Shown here piece by piece: positions 7,926-16,818 of a stretch of DNA of 57,606 bases. The stretch is from Nitrospira sp. CG24C (GTDB lineage Bacteria > Nitrospirota > Nitrospiria > Nitrospirales > Nitrospiraceae). The notes below the pieces were generated by a model, which searched no databases, was not told the origin of the DNA, and saw only the letters and a program-made list of their open reading frames with translations. Each line of letters opens with the position of its first letter. Within the stretch, counting starts at the first letter, position 1. The position numbers were made by a program, and so were the translations under genes. The stretch is taken from NCBI GenBank assembly GCA_002869885.2, contig NEWR02000009.1, positions 23,464-81,069 on the forward strand, read 5' to 3'.

Positions 7926-9023
7926 ATGGCTGAACAGCAGGGCGAGCAGGCGGCGAGCAGTCTGTGCGATCAACTGCAGATCACAGGGAAGGAACTGCAG
8001 ACCAGGCTGGCGTTTCTCTCCTTTGGTGAACAAGACGGGCGGAATCTCGTCGAGATTCACGACGTGGTTTCTTCGCATATCGACGAGATCATCGGAGAAT
8101 TTTACGACCACTTGCTGCAATTCGAGGAGTTGCGCGGGATCCTGTCAGACCAGGCGCTCGTGGAGCGACTCAAGGGGACACAACGCCAGTATTTACTCAG
8201 CCTTGGACTATCCGCCGACTGTGTCGAGTATGCGGAGGGGCGGCTTCGAATCGGATTGACGCACGAACGAGTCGGACTCAAGCAGAAATGGTATTTGGGG
8301 GCGTACCACAAGCTCTATGAATTAATCCTCCGACGCCTTGCGGTTCGTTATTCTGGAGACGCGAGCAGGCTGTCCTCATTGGTCCTCACGCTGAATAAGA
8401 TCATCACACTCGATGAGATCTTTGTCGTGGAGACCTATTACCATGCGACGATGCAGCGTTTGGAAGACAGCCTGCATCGACTGAACGCCGCCCATCGGCA
8501 GCTTGAAGACTTCTCCAGGCGGGACTCTCTCACGCCGGTGGACAACCGGCGCGCCCTGATGGAGGCGCTGGCCACGGAGTTTCACAGGAGCCGCCGTTAT
8601 CAGCATCCGTTTGCATTGTTGTTTCTCGATGTGGATCACTTTAAAGAAATCAATGACCGGCATGGGCATGTGTTCGGTGATCACGTGCTGCTCCACGTGG
8701 TGCAGTCGGCCAGGGGAATCATCCGTCCGTCCGATATCATGGGCCGCTACGGGGGTGAGGAGTTTGTGATCGGATTGGTGGAGTGCGATCAATCCGGCGC
8801 CCTGCAGATTGCCGAACGCATTAGGCTGAAAATCGCACAGGAACAGTTCTCGTGGGAACATCGTTCCACCTCGGTAACGGTCAGCATCGGGGTCGTCATG
8901 TTATCTCCGGAAATCGATCAAGTCGAGACGCTCGTGACACGCGCGGATCAGGCCATGTATCACGCCAAGCGCAGGGGGCGAAACCGAGTCGAGTTGTACA
9001 GCGAAGCCTGCGAGTCGATGTGA
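7926..9023 (+). CDS. Globin-coupled sensor diguanylate cyclase
   Basis: The N-terminal half (about residues 30-175) matches globin-coupled sensor domains: the EIIGEFYDHLLQFEELR helix, then GLTHERVGL with His113 as probable proximal heme ligand. The C-terminal half is a GGDEF domain with FLDVDHFKEIND, GGEEF (276-280) and an RPSD inhibitory c-di-GMP site (267-270). It should therefore make c-di-GMP in response to O2 or another gas bound to heme. The usual DxLTGLxNRR is DSLTPVDNRR here. ATG 7926 follows GAAAG; an upstream TTG (7899) is possible. It stands alone between a cytochrome trio and an ECF sigma factor. Confidence 0.9.
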   Translation: MAEQQGEQAASSLCDQLQITGKELQTRLAFLSFGEQDGRNLVEIHDVVSSHIDEIIGEFYDHLLQFEELRGILSDQALVERLKGTQRQYLLSLGLSADCVEYAEGRLRIGLTHERVGLKQKWYLGAYHKLYELILRRLAVRYSGDASRLSSLVLTLNKIITLDEIFVVETYYHATMQRLEDSLHRLNAAHRQLEDFSRRDSLTPVDNRRALMEALATEFHRSRRYQHPFALLFLDVDHFKEINDRHGHVFGDHVLLHVVQSARGIIRPSDIMGRYGGEEFVIGLVECDQSGALQIAERIRLKIAQEQFSWEHRSTSVTVSIGVVMLSPEIDQVETLVTRADQAMYHAKRRGRNRVELYSEACESM

Positions 9024-9080
9024 AGGAAGGGGCATCTTAGCTAGGCAAGTGAGCACTGTTGGGCAGGGAGTGGTCAGGTC

Positions 9081-9707
9081 ATGGTGAGGCGCAGCAACCA
9101 AAGCACCAATAGGCGTGCACAAGTTCATAGTGGGCAGGACCCGATCCAACAAATCCAGAATGCGAGGGCCGCCATCCTATCGTTTTTGCGCAAACGCGTT
9201 GGGGATGATGGCGTTGTGCAGGATCTCTTCCAGCAGAGTGTTCTCCGAGCCATAGAACGTCAATCCTCGCTGCGGCGTCGTGAGGATGCAGTGGCTTGGT
9301 TCTACAGCATTCTCCGACATGCCCTGGTTGACTATCTGCGGAAGCGCGCGGTCGAAGAGAGGGGAAGGAAAGCCTATAGCCAGGCCCTCATTCACTCAGG
9401 CCATGGCAAGGTGCCTCCATTTGAGGAGGTCGCCAGCAACCTGTGCTGTTGCGCATACGCGATTCTGCCCAGCCTGCGGCCAAGTCATGCCGAACTCATC
9501 CGGCGTATTGATCTCGGGGGCGAATCATCCAAAACGGTCGCACAAGATTTAGGCATCACCCGCAATAATGTGAGGGTGCAGTTACATCGAGCACGCCAAG
9601 TCTTACGAGCACGTTTAGTGCGCTTTTGCGGTCGGTGCTGTAAGCGCGATTGTCGGGACTGCACGTGTGATGTGTCTGCGTTTCCGACGATGAAAAGCCG
9701 GCGGTAG
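9081..9707 (+). CDS. ECF sigma factor with C-terminal Cys-rich domain (CorE-like)
   Basis: 208 residues. Region sigma-2 (VQDLFQQSVLRAIERQ to AVAWFYSILRHALVDYLRKR) is followed by a linker containing CCC (122-124), sigma-4 (GESSKTVAQDLGITRNNVRVQLHRARQ, a helix-turn-helix), and a tail with six cysteines (C183, 186, 187, 191, 194, 196). Myxococcus CorE, a copper-controlled ECF factor, has the same plan: linker cysteines plus a six-cysteine tail that senses the metal directly, without an anti-sigma factor. By analogy this may control copper or other metal genes such as copAB 3 kb downstream. No anti-sigma gene is adjacent. Confidence 0.85.
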   Translation: MVRRSNQSTNRRAQVHSGQDPIQQIQNARAAILSFLRKRVGDDGVVQDLFQQSVLRAIERQSSLRRREDAVAWFYSILRHALVDYLRKRAVEERGRKAYSQALIHSGHGKVPPFEEVASNLCCCAYAILPSLRPSHAELIRRIDLGGESSKTVAQDLGITRNNVRVQLHRARQVLRARLVRFCGRCCKRDCRDCTCDVSAFPTMKSRR

Positions 9708-9709
9708 GT

Positions 9710-10110
9710 TTAAGCGGTGCTTGAAACAGTTGTCTTCAGCACAGCCGCAGGCATCTGAAACCCGAACGTCTTCCATGGACGCTGAGTCAAGCGTCATGCG
9801 ATCGCGTTCAAGTCTGCTTGGGAATCGCGAGACAGGTCTGTGCTTTTCAGGAAGTACTCACGCCGCAAGCGGTTCGTACGTTCATCCGTGCCCCGCGGCC
9901 ACGGGCTTTGTGGGTCACAAAAATAGACCTGCACCGTGGTATCGCCCGTCAATCGTTTGTGCTGGGCCAATTCCATTCCTCGATCCCAGGTTTATGACCG
10001 GGGCAATGCTGCTGGTAATTGTCGCATCTGCGTGCCCGTGCCGTCACCACGCTGGTGGTGTCTTCCCCCTGCACCTTCACGAACAGGGTGAAGCGCGGCT
10101 GACAAGTCGT
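9710..10110 (-). pseudogene. IS30-family transposase remnant
   Basis: Read on the minus strand, three frames together give the C-terminal third of an IS30-type transposase. They are RFTLFVKVQGEDTTSVV, then TWDRGMELAQHKRLT...VYFCDPQSPWPRGT(D/N)E, then RPWKTFGFQMP up to a TAA at 9710-9712. An in-frame TAA (before TWDRG), at least two frameshifts and loss of the N-terminal two thirds show it is dead. No terminal inverted repeats were found. Confidence 0.8.
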
Positions 10111-10194
10111 GCTCGCGCTTTGCGCATGCCGCATCCTGCACCGGAATCGGAGATGTCCGACTAATTCTTTCTTGAGCACCCTTCCCAACTCCAC

Positions 10195-10696
10195 CTTACC
10201 GCAGATGGTGTTGCGTTGATCGCCTCAACCTACCGGGTGCGGCATGCGCGCGGGGACCTCCAACTGTAATGCTGGAGGGTCCTCAACGTCTATATTATAA
10301 AGAGGTGCGTCAGTGTCTTGGAATGAAGCTCCCCGCAGCAGCCTACTCCGCCGAAGTAGCCACTTCGGCTCCGAAGGCCGGAAGCTGCTGGGTATCACAG
10401 AACTAAAACCGTCGGAGATGCCGGAGATCTTCGGGGGCGCTTCCGCATCCGCAGCGGGCCACAGGGCGTTTGTTGTGACCGTATTCGAGCAGGTTGAATC
10501 ACGATGGTGCAGATGAACCGAATGATGGGAAAGCCGTTATGGAATACGAGGAAAATCTCAGCTTGGGGACGGTGGATAGAAGCGAAATATGATGTTGCCA
10601 GGCATGAATCGGCATTACGGTTATACCTTGAGCATTCGAGAAGGATCGGCGGATGGCGGCATGAAGGGGTATCACTCACACTAACAGGAGGGCATC
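10195..10696. other. Gene-poor stretch with a strong nested hairpin
   Basis: No credible gene. A nested inverted repeat stands out: CAGCAGC (10336-10342) pairs with GCTGCTG (10384-10390), and inside it CCGAAGT (10351-10357) pairs with ACTTCGG (10362-10368) across a 4-base loop. It could be a structured RNA or debris from the adjacent insertion element. No T-run follows. Confidence 0.4.
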
Positions 10697-11050
10697 ATGA
10701 CGATTTGGAAGCAATGGATTCAGCGTAGTGTTTTGTGTGGTTTGCTGCTGGGAGGGTTAGTCACCTTTGCGACGACCGCGAGTGCTGCCGACTCTATGCC
10801 TGCTATAACTGATCACGCTGGAATGACAGCCTGGTATGAGAAGGAAGCGGCTACTAGTCGGCAAAAGGCGAAGGACATGGCGGTTATGCAAGCAGAGTAT
10901 GCAAAAAGCCCAAGCTTCGTCCGAGGTATGGCTGGTTTGGGAGGGAAAACGGATATTCCTCGGCACTGCGAGCTACTTATCAGTAGCTATACGAAGACTG
11001 CTGAAGAAGCCGACCAGTTTGCCAAGATGCATCGCGACATGATGAAGTAG
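10697..11050 (+). CDS. Small exported protein of unknown function
   Basis: 117 residues with a clear signal peptide (LLGGLVTFATTASA) and a strong ribosome-binding site (ACAGGAGGG). The mature part is helical and rich in Ala, Lys and Met. It contains AWYEKEAATSRQKAKDMAVM and a C-terminal HCELLISSYTKTAEEADQFAKMH segment with one cysteine. I do not recognise the family. The composition suggests a small helical-bundle periplasmic protein. It sits between two transposase remnants. Confidence 0.75.
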   Translation: MTIWKQWIQRSVLCGLLLGGLVTFATTASAADSMPAITDHAGMTAWYEKEAATSRQKAKDMAVMQAEYAKSPSFVRGMAGLGGKTDIPRHCELLISSYTKTAEEADQFAKMHRDMMK

Positions 11051-11160
11051 AACCAGTGACCCATATAGGTCATGCTGGTGCGAATCGATGTTGAAGTGTG
11101 CCCTTCCCATGATTTTACAAATACCTCGATAGGGGGAGAATTGTGAAATTGGAGGTGATC

Positions 11161-11443
11161 ATGCCAGCAAGAACTCAACGTCGGTATACCGAGGAGTTTA
11201 AGTAAGCGTGAGGCGGTGCGGTTGGTGCGAGAGTTCGTCCATCCGGTGCCCCAGGTCTGTCGGGACCTGGGGACTCCGGACAACGTATTGTATCCGTGGA
11301 TCTCCCAGCACCGGCAGGCCGAGGCCCACGGATCCACACGGGCCTATGAGCTCTATGTTGAGAGGGGCTGCCGAGAAGGCTGTACCCTGGAAGATTGGCT
11401 GGGCGCAGAACGGGACATCTTGAGTCGTGAATTCCTGCTTTAG
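11161..11443 (+). pseudogene. IS3-type OrfA remnant fused to a DUF2934 tail
   Basis: The first frame (MPARTQRRYTEEFK, TAA at 11203) and the next frame (REAVRLVREF...VCRDLGTPDNVLYPWISQHRQAEA) together read as the N-terminal helix-turn-helix half of an IS3-family OrfA, broken by a single extra T near 11203. The frame then runs without a stop into AYELYVERGCREGCTLEDWLGAERDIL, which fits the DUF2934 family. It therefore looks like a deletion junction between an insertion element and a former DUF2934 gene. No transposase OrfB is present. Confidence 0.75.
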
Positions 11444-11995
11444 CGTGATACCAAGGGATGGCGATCCGATCCCGCCCGTTTTCATCTCGTAGCCGTGAGC
11501 GCGTTGGAATGATGCGAAGGAGTCACGGGCTGAGGGGGAAAATCGTGTAATAGACAGGTCTAACTTGTTTTCTCCGGTTCTTACTTGTCACGACCCCCAG
11601 ATTATCAGAGCCCAACTCTGGGCCATTAAGCTTTGACGAGCTCCTGCTATTTCAGTTAGCACAGGTTTTCTGGAGTAATGAGTAATGTTGCTGGAATGGG
11701 CGGGATCAATCACGTGTGCGGTCTTGAGAGGTGTGAGGCGCTTCGCCACAGAAATCGGTATAGAGACTGACCCGAAATGTCTCAACGCCATCGAACTATG
11801 AGGTTCGAGGCGTGGGCTGCTGGCTCACATAAGCTTATGGAATCTATGAGGTGCGTACTAGACCCCTCTCCCGGTCTTTCTGGCATCGCCATTGCTGAAC
11901 AAGGTAGAGGTGAGTCGAGCAGACTTGACATGCTTGTTTCCGTTGCGCAGACTGAGCGGTGAAAGTGAGCGGACTTTCAAGAACAGGGTGACTCC
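11444..11995. other. Intergenic region upstream of the copper genes, no gene seen
   Basis: About 550 bases with only short frames lacking domains or ribosome-binding sites. A TTGACA hexamer at about 11926 has no well-placed -10 partner. Control sites for the copper operon may lie here, but I cannot assign one. Confidence 0.4.
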
Positions 11996-12352
11996 ATGAT
12001 TCGACGAGTGAATACGACATACGTTGCTCTGGCATTCTTCTTCGTCTTGTGCCAGGTGATCGGCACGATGTGCACCTTGCCCGATCTCTCGGTGGTGGGA
12101 GGTGCGGCGCTGCTCGTGGAAGAGGAAAAAACCTGTCCAATGGAGGGGGCCACTATGTGCCCGCCATCGCTTACCTCGTCCCCAGAACGTCAGACAAAGA
12201 ACAGTTTGGTCTTGGATATCGATCCTGCGACGATCTTGCTCGGTTCTGCTTCCATGCGCACTGTTCCCTCGGCCCTGACGCGCGGCTCCTGGAGCTGCGC
12301 CTCTTCTCTTGTTCCCATCTCCATAGAGACTTCCTCGGTCCTCCGAATCTGA
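11996..12352 (+). CDS. Small secreted protein at the head of the copper operon
   Basis: 118 residues starting MIRRVNTTYVALAFFFVLCQVIG, a signal-like N-terminus, after CAGGGTGA. The mature part has a Cys/Met cluster (CPMEGATMCPPSLTSSPER), then a hydrophobic DPATILLGSA region. I do not recognise the family. Position just upstream of copA and the C-P-M/M-C-P-P cluster suggest a copper-binding or copper-responsive accessory protein. Treat that as inference. No paralogue is present in the window. Confidence 0.6.
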   Translation: MIRRVNTTYVALAFFFVLCQVIGTMCTLPDLSVVGGAALLVEEEKTCPMEGATMCPPSLTSSPERQTKNSLVLDIDPATILLGSASMRTVPSALTRGSWSCASSLVPISIETSSVLRI

Positions 12353-12532
12353 TTCTACACCTCCAGTGCCTTTGCTCGCCGCGCAGCCGCTTTGGTTGAG
12401 CGGACGATGCCACATTTTTCTTCAATGAGATTCAGAGGTGTTATTGTGAAACGATTACCCGTTCATATCCTGTCGAGGGCTTGCTCTGCCCTTGCAGTAT
12501 ATATTTTGATCCTTCTCTCACGAACAAGACAA

Positions 12533-14410
12533 ATGAACTCCGACTCCATAGCCAGACGGATGTTGTTGAACTGCATAGCGGCACTGGCACTGTTCGGCTC
12601 GTCCGAACTGCTCGTCCCTGTCTATGCCTTGGATAACACCACCATCAATCCCGGTTCACAAACCGCATTAAGTGGAGATGTTATCGATCTGACGATCGGC
12701 GAGCAGTTGTTCCGTCTTGACGACAGAACTGCGCCTGCCATCACGATCAATGGGACCATCCCCGGTCCCGTCATTCGGCTGAAAGAAGGTCAGCTGGCGA
12801 CCGTGCATGTCACGAACCGCCTGGAAGACAGTTCGTCGATTCATTGGCACGGGTTGCTCCTGCCGCCCGCCGTGGACGGCGTGCCTGGCGTGAGCTTCGC
12901 CGGGATCAAGCCGGGCGAGACCTTCACCTATCGCTTTCCGATCAAGCAGAGCGGCACCTACTGGTTTCATAGCCATTCGGGCGGCCAAGAGCTTTTGGGG
13001 ATGTATGCGCCGATGATCATCGATCCTATCGAGCCGGAGCCCTTTCGCTACGAGCGTGATTATGTGGTGATGCTCTCGGATTGGAGTTTTGAATCACCTG
13101 AAACCCTGTTCTCAAATCTGAAAAAGCAAGGAGGCTACTACAACTTCCAGAAACGTGCGGCGGGCGAGTTCTTGACCGATGTCAGGCGCATGGGTTTATG
13201 GACGGCGATCAAGAACTACTTGATGTGGGACCAAATGCGGATGGACCCAAGCGATTTTGCAGATGTGACAGGCTACACCTTCACCTATCTGATGAACGGC
13301 TTGTCGCCAGCCGGCAACTGGACGGGGTTGTTTCGTCCAGGGGAGCGGGTGCGGCTGCGATTGATTAACGCGGCCAGTATGACCTTCTACGACGTGCGCA
13401 TTCCGGGGCTCACGATGACGGTGGTACAGGCCGATGGGCAGAACGTCCAACCCGTCGTGGTGGATGAACTTCGCATGGGAGTGGCTGAAACCTACGATGT
13501 GATCGTCGAGCCTGCCGAGGACCGCGCCTACACCATCTTTGCCGAGACAATGGATCGCAGCGGCTATGCGAGCGGCACGCTCGCTCCTCGATCGGGCATG
13601 GTTGCGGCAATTCCTCAACGTCGGCCCAGACCGCTCCGCACGATGGAGGATATGGGCATGAGTATGGAGGGCATGGACATGGGGGGTATGAAGAACTCCC
13701 ATGGCGTCAAGACCATGCCTGACTTGGAACCATCCGGCAACATCCCTGAGAAGAAACCTTCTGGCGAAAGTTCCCACAGTGAACATAGGCAACATGATCC
13801 GGGAGCACCGCCCATGCGAGACATGCATGCGATGCCGGACGTGGAAGCGGGCGTTCAAAGCCGCTCGAAGATACCCGGCGCCGAGCCTGTCAAGCATGGC
13901 CCGGACGATCATGGTCCTGGTAATCAAATGGTGGCCGAGTATTCGCGGAACCGGTTGGGGGAACCAGGTAGAGGACTGGAGGGCAGTGGGCGGCGGGTGC
14001 TGCTCTACACCGATTTGAAAAGTCTGGCGCCCTATCCTGACCAGCGGGAACCGGAGCGGGAAATTGAGTTGCATCTTACCGGCAGCATGAACCGGTACAT
14101 ATGGTCGTTCGACGGCAAGAAATATTCAGAAGCCCCAGATCCGATCCGCTTTCGCTATGGCGAGCGGGTGCGCTTGACCTTTGTGAACGATACGATGATG
14201 GAGCATCCAATCCATCTGCACGGCATGTGGATGCACCTGGAAAACGGAGCAGGCGAATACCTGCCACGCAAGCACGTGGTTGTGGTCAAGCCGGCGGAGC
14301 GGCTGTCCGTTGCCGTCACGGCAGATGCCCATGGGCCCTGGGCGTTTCACTGCCATCTACTCTTCCATATGGACGCGGGGATGTTCCGCGTTGTCGAGGT
14401 GTCGGAATGA
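12533..14410 (+). CDS. copA: CopA-type multicopper oxidase (copper resistance)
   Basis: Periplasmic multicopper oxidase that probably oxidises Cu(I) to the less toxic Cu(II). All type 1/2/3 copper motifs are visible: HWHG and HSHSG in the N-terminal cupredoxin domain, and HPIHLHGMW and HCHLLFHMDAGM in the last. A Met-rich insert (MEDMGMSMEGMDMGGM) and a His/Asp-rich linker occupy the middle, as in CopA/PcoA. The chosen start gives ARRMLLNCIAALALFG, a possible twin-arginine export signal. GTG 12446, with a better ribosome-binding site, is an alternative. Its stop overlaps the start of copB (ATGA). Confidence 0.93.
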   Translation: MNSDSIARRMLLNCIAALALFGSSELLVPVYALDNTTINPGSQTALSGDVIDLTIGEQLFRLDDRTAPAITINGTIPGPVIRLKEGQLATVHVTNRLEDSSSIHWHGLLLPPAVDGVPGVSFAGIKPGETFTYRFPIKQSGTYWFHSHSGGQELLGMYAPMIIDPIEPEPFRYERDYVVMLSDWSFESPETLFSNLKKQGGYYNFQKRAAGEFLTDVRRMGLWTAIKNYLMWDQMRMDPSDFADVTGYTFTYLMNGLSPAGNWTGLFRPGERVRLRLINAASMTFYDVRIPGLTMTVVQADGQNVQPVVVDELRMGVAETYDVIVEPAEDRAYTIFAETMDRSGYASGTLAPRSGMVAAIPQRRPRPLRTMEDMGMSMEGMDMGGMKNSHGVKTMPDLEPSGNIPEKKPSGESSHSEHRQHDPGAPPMRDMHAMPDVEAGVQSRSKIPGAEPVKHGPDDHGPGNQMVAEYSRNRLGEPGRGLEGSGRRVLLYTDLKSLAPYPDQREPEREIELHLTGSMNRYIWSFDGKKYSEAPDPIRFRYGERVRLTFVNDTMMEHPIHLHGMWMHLENGAGEYLPRKHVVVVKPAERLSVAVTADAHGPWAFHCHLLFHMDAGMFRVVEVSE

Positions 14411-15357
14411 TGAGAGGCGCAATCTCTCTTGCCAGATTCTCCGCAAGCCTCTGTGCAGCCGTTTTGGCCTTCTTGCTCAGCGACGGCATCATCCTGGCGA
14501 TCGTCGCGGCACAACCTTCGATCGACTTCCCCATGGCTCCAAAGAAGTCAACGGTGACTGATACGGCCAAAAACAGAAAGGCGCCAGCCGGCCCGACCGC
14601 TTCCAAGGCCTCTGTGACCGTCGGTTCTTTTGCCAAGCAGGAAGGCACTCGGTCTAAGCTTTCCACGCCAGGCGACTGGCCTGCTCCTGTCAACGATCAG
14701 GAGCATCGTCTATTCACTCTCATCGACGTCCTCGAATACCGTCCGAGAACAGGTGGGAGTCAAGGGCATGACGATTACCGGTGGGATATCGAGGGCTGGT
14801 ACGGCGGGGACTACAACCGAGTTTGGTTCAAAAGCGAAGGGCAGAAGGACACCGCCTTCAAAGCAGACTACGACGTGGACTTTCAACTCCTGTATGGCCG
14901 GTTTATCCAGAAATATTACGATTTTCAGATCGGTCCGCGCGTCGAGACACAAACATTCCGCGGGCACAACGTGACCCGTGGGCTCGGTGTGATAGGAATT
15001 GAAGGGCTTGTCCCATACAACTACGAATTCGAGTCTTCTCTGTTCATCGATCAGAACGGCGCGGTGTCCGCCAGGCTGGCATTCACGAAAGACCTATTGC
15101 TGACGCAACGGCTGATTCTCCAGACCCGCTTCGAGACCAACGCCGCCGTTCAACGAGTCGAGGAATTCACGACTGGTTCCGGGCTCAACAACCTCGAATT
15201 CGGGGGGCGGTTGCGTTATGAATTCCGGCGCGAGTTTGCCCCCTATGTCGGCATCTCCCTCGACAGGAGTTTCGGCGAGACCGCCACTCTCGTGCGACAA
15301 GAGGGGGGCAACCCAAGTCAGATTCGATTTGTGGTGGGCGTGCGGGCCTGGTTCTGA
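14407..15357 (+). CDS. copB: CopB-type outer-membrane copper resistance protein
   Basis: 316 residues. After a signal peptide and a Lys/Ala-rich linker comes the CopB beta-barrel domain: DYRWDIEGWYGGDYNRVWFK, ELQ-type strands, LTQRLILQTRFETNAA, and the terminal aromatic WF typical of outer-membrane barrels. CopB works with CopA in copper sequestration or efflux across the outer membrane. The start overlaps the copA stop by four bases, so the longer upstream frame is not used. The N-terminal Met/His-rich repeat found in Pseudomonas CopB is absent. Confidence 0.92.
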   Translation: MMRGAISLARFSASLCAAVLAFLLSDGIILAIVAAQPSIDFPMAPKKSTVTDTAKNRKAPAGPTASKASVTVGSFAKQEGTRSKLSTPGDWPAPVNDQEHRLFTLIDVLEYRPRTGGSQGHDDYRWDIEGWYGGDYNRVWFKSEGQKDTAFKADYDVDFQLLYGRFIQKYYDFQIGPRVETQTFRGHNVTRGLGVIGIEGLVPYNYEFESSLFIDQNGAVSARLAFTKDLLLTQRLILQTRFETNAAVQRVEEFTTGSGLNNLEFGGRLRYEFRREFAPYVGISLDRSFGETATLVRQEGGNPSQIRFVVGVRAWF

Positions 15358-15512
15358 TTTCTTCTGTAGCATCTCGCAACAATCGCGAAATCGGCGCTGT
15401 GGCTTTTCGCTGCAGGGGGATTGGAGCTTTAGACCAATTATGTGATTTGAAAGGAGAAAAGGATAGGCCGGATCCTCTTGAAAGTGGCACAGTCTTGGCA
15501 CAAGGGGACGGT

Positions 15513-16352
15513 ATGATGCGGCTGTTGCCGACTATTCTATGGGTCACTCTGCTCCTGGGCTGTTCAGGCGAGAATGCTCGGGTCAAGGCCGGTCAGCCTC
15601 AGATGACTGACCAGGTCGGCAATGTTGCGATCGACTTCGCTCCTCCCTCACCGGAAACCATTCCAGGCAGTCAAATGGGTGAACAGATCCGGCTTGGCTA
15701 TGAGATTGTCGTCAATACACAAGAATATGCCAAACCCTATGTCGGCAATCGCCTGAACTGTACCAACTGTCATCTCGACGGCGGGCTTAATCCGAACGCT
15801 GCCTCTTTCGTTGGCCTTGCTGCCGTCTACCCCGAGTACCGCTCCCGCAACGATCGGGTGAATACGCTCGCAGATCGTGTGAACGAGTGCATGCAGCGGA
15901 GCCTGAATGGGAAAGTGTTCCCGCCGGATAGTTCTAAGCTGCAGGCGGTCGTGGCCTATATCACCTGGCTCTCAAGCGGAGTGCCGAGCGGTGCGAAAAT
16001 ACCTTGGCGGGGTCTCCAGTTCATTCAGTCACGGCGCCCAATCGATTCAGAGAACGGGAAGAAAGTGTTTGCGAGTAAATGTGTTTTCTGTCACGGCTCC
16101 GACGGCCTGGGCACGATGGCGGCGCCGCCGGTCTGGGGGCCCCAGTCCTACACCAGTGGCGCAGATATGGCGCGGGTGAGCGTGGCCGCTGCTTTTATCA
16201 AATCGAACATGCCTCGCAGCTGGGGTTGGAGTCTGTCGGACGATGACGCCTACGATGTAGCGGCGTACATCAATGCCCAGCCAAGGCCTGATTTTCCTGG
16301 AAAAGTGAACGACTGGCCGAAGGGCGGCAAGCCTTCCGATTCGCCATATTAG
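15513..16352 (+). CDS. Diheme cytochrome c, thiosulfate dehydrogenase (TsdA)-like lipoprotein
   Basis: 279 residues with a lipobox (LLLGC, Cys17). Heme 1 is CTNCH (83-87), within NCTNCHLDGGLNPNAASFVG and YPEYRSR...TLADRVNECM, a pattern typical of TsdA. TsdA uses an unusual His/Cys ligation at heme 1, and Cys126 in NECMQRS is placed to be that ligand. Heme 2 is CVFCH (190-194) with Met233 (SNMPRS) as likely ligand. TsdA oxidises thiosulfate to tetrathionate or runs the reverse reaction. Start ATG 15513 follows AAGGGGA. OsmC and tetraheme genes follow closely. Confidence 0.8.
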   Translation: MMRLLPTILWVTLLLGCSGENARVKAGQPQMTDQVGNVAIDFAPPSPETIPGSQMGEQIRLGYEIVVNTQEYAKPYVGNRLNCTNCHLDGGLNPNAASFVGLAAVYPEYRSRNDRVNTLADRVNECMQRSLNGKVFPPDSSKLQAVVAYITWLSSGVPSGAKIPWRGLQFIQSRRPIDSENGKKVFASKCVFCHGSDGLGTMAAPPVWGPQSYTSGADMARVSVAAAFIKSNMPRSWGWSLSDDDAYDVAAYINAQPRPDFPGKVNDWPKGGKPSDSPY

Positions 16353-16383
16353 GCGCAAAACGTTAAACGTCAGGAGAGCCGTC

Positions 16384-16818
16384 ATGAAACTCATAGTCTC
16401 ATATCATGGCGGGGTTCGGCATGACATCACGAGCGGCAAGCATCGCGTCGTGACCGATCAGCCGGTCGAGGATGGGGGGCAGGATGCCGGCATGAGCCCT
16501 GTCGAACTCTTCGTCGGTTCACTGGCTAGTTGTGTCGGTTATTTCGTGGGCCGCTACTGCGACCGCCATCAGATCTCGACCAAAGGGTTGAGCGTCGAAG
16601 CGGAATGGACCATGGCAGAACAGCCTCATCGGGTAGGCCAGGTGACATTGGCGATTCACTTGCCGCATCGCATCACGGCTGAACACAGCGAGCGGCTCCT
16701 TAAAGTGGCACATGGCTGCACCGTGCATCAATCCCTTGCGGTGCCTGCCGGCGTGGCGATCGAACTCAACTCCCATCACCGTGGGGGAGAAACCATCGTG
16801 AAAGGAGCGGTGACATGA
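16384..16818 (+). CDS. OsmC-family peroxiredoxin-like protein
   Basis: OsmC/Ohr proteins reduce peroxides or act on thiol/persulfide compounds in the cytoplasm. The 144-residue sequence has the two family cysteines, Cys50 (ELFVGSLASC) and Cys112 (VAHGCTVHQSL), plus the characteristic central helix and beta strands. Its stop overlaps the start of the tetraheme cytochrome (ATGA), so they are coupled. That pairing, and the TsdA-like protein upstream, suggest sulfur or thiol chemistry rather than purely osmotic stress. Confidence 0.88.
   Translation: MKLIVSYHGGVRHDITSGKHRVVTDQPVEDGGQDAGMSPVELFVGSLASCVGYFVGRYCDRHQISTKGLSVEAEWTMAEQPHRVGQVTLAIHLPHRITAEHSERLLKVAHGCTVHQSLAVPAGVAIELNSHHRGGETIVKGAVT

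Noticed and set aside
10313..10516. Possible 67-residue protein over the nested hairpin
   Set aside because: The peptide is the translation of an inverted repeat and has no start signals.
15485..15500. Sigma-54-like TGGCACAGTCTTGGCA before the TsdA-like gene
   Set aside because: The start would be at about 15511, two bases before the ATG, leaving no room for the ribosome-binding site AAGGGGA.
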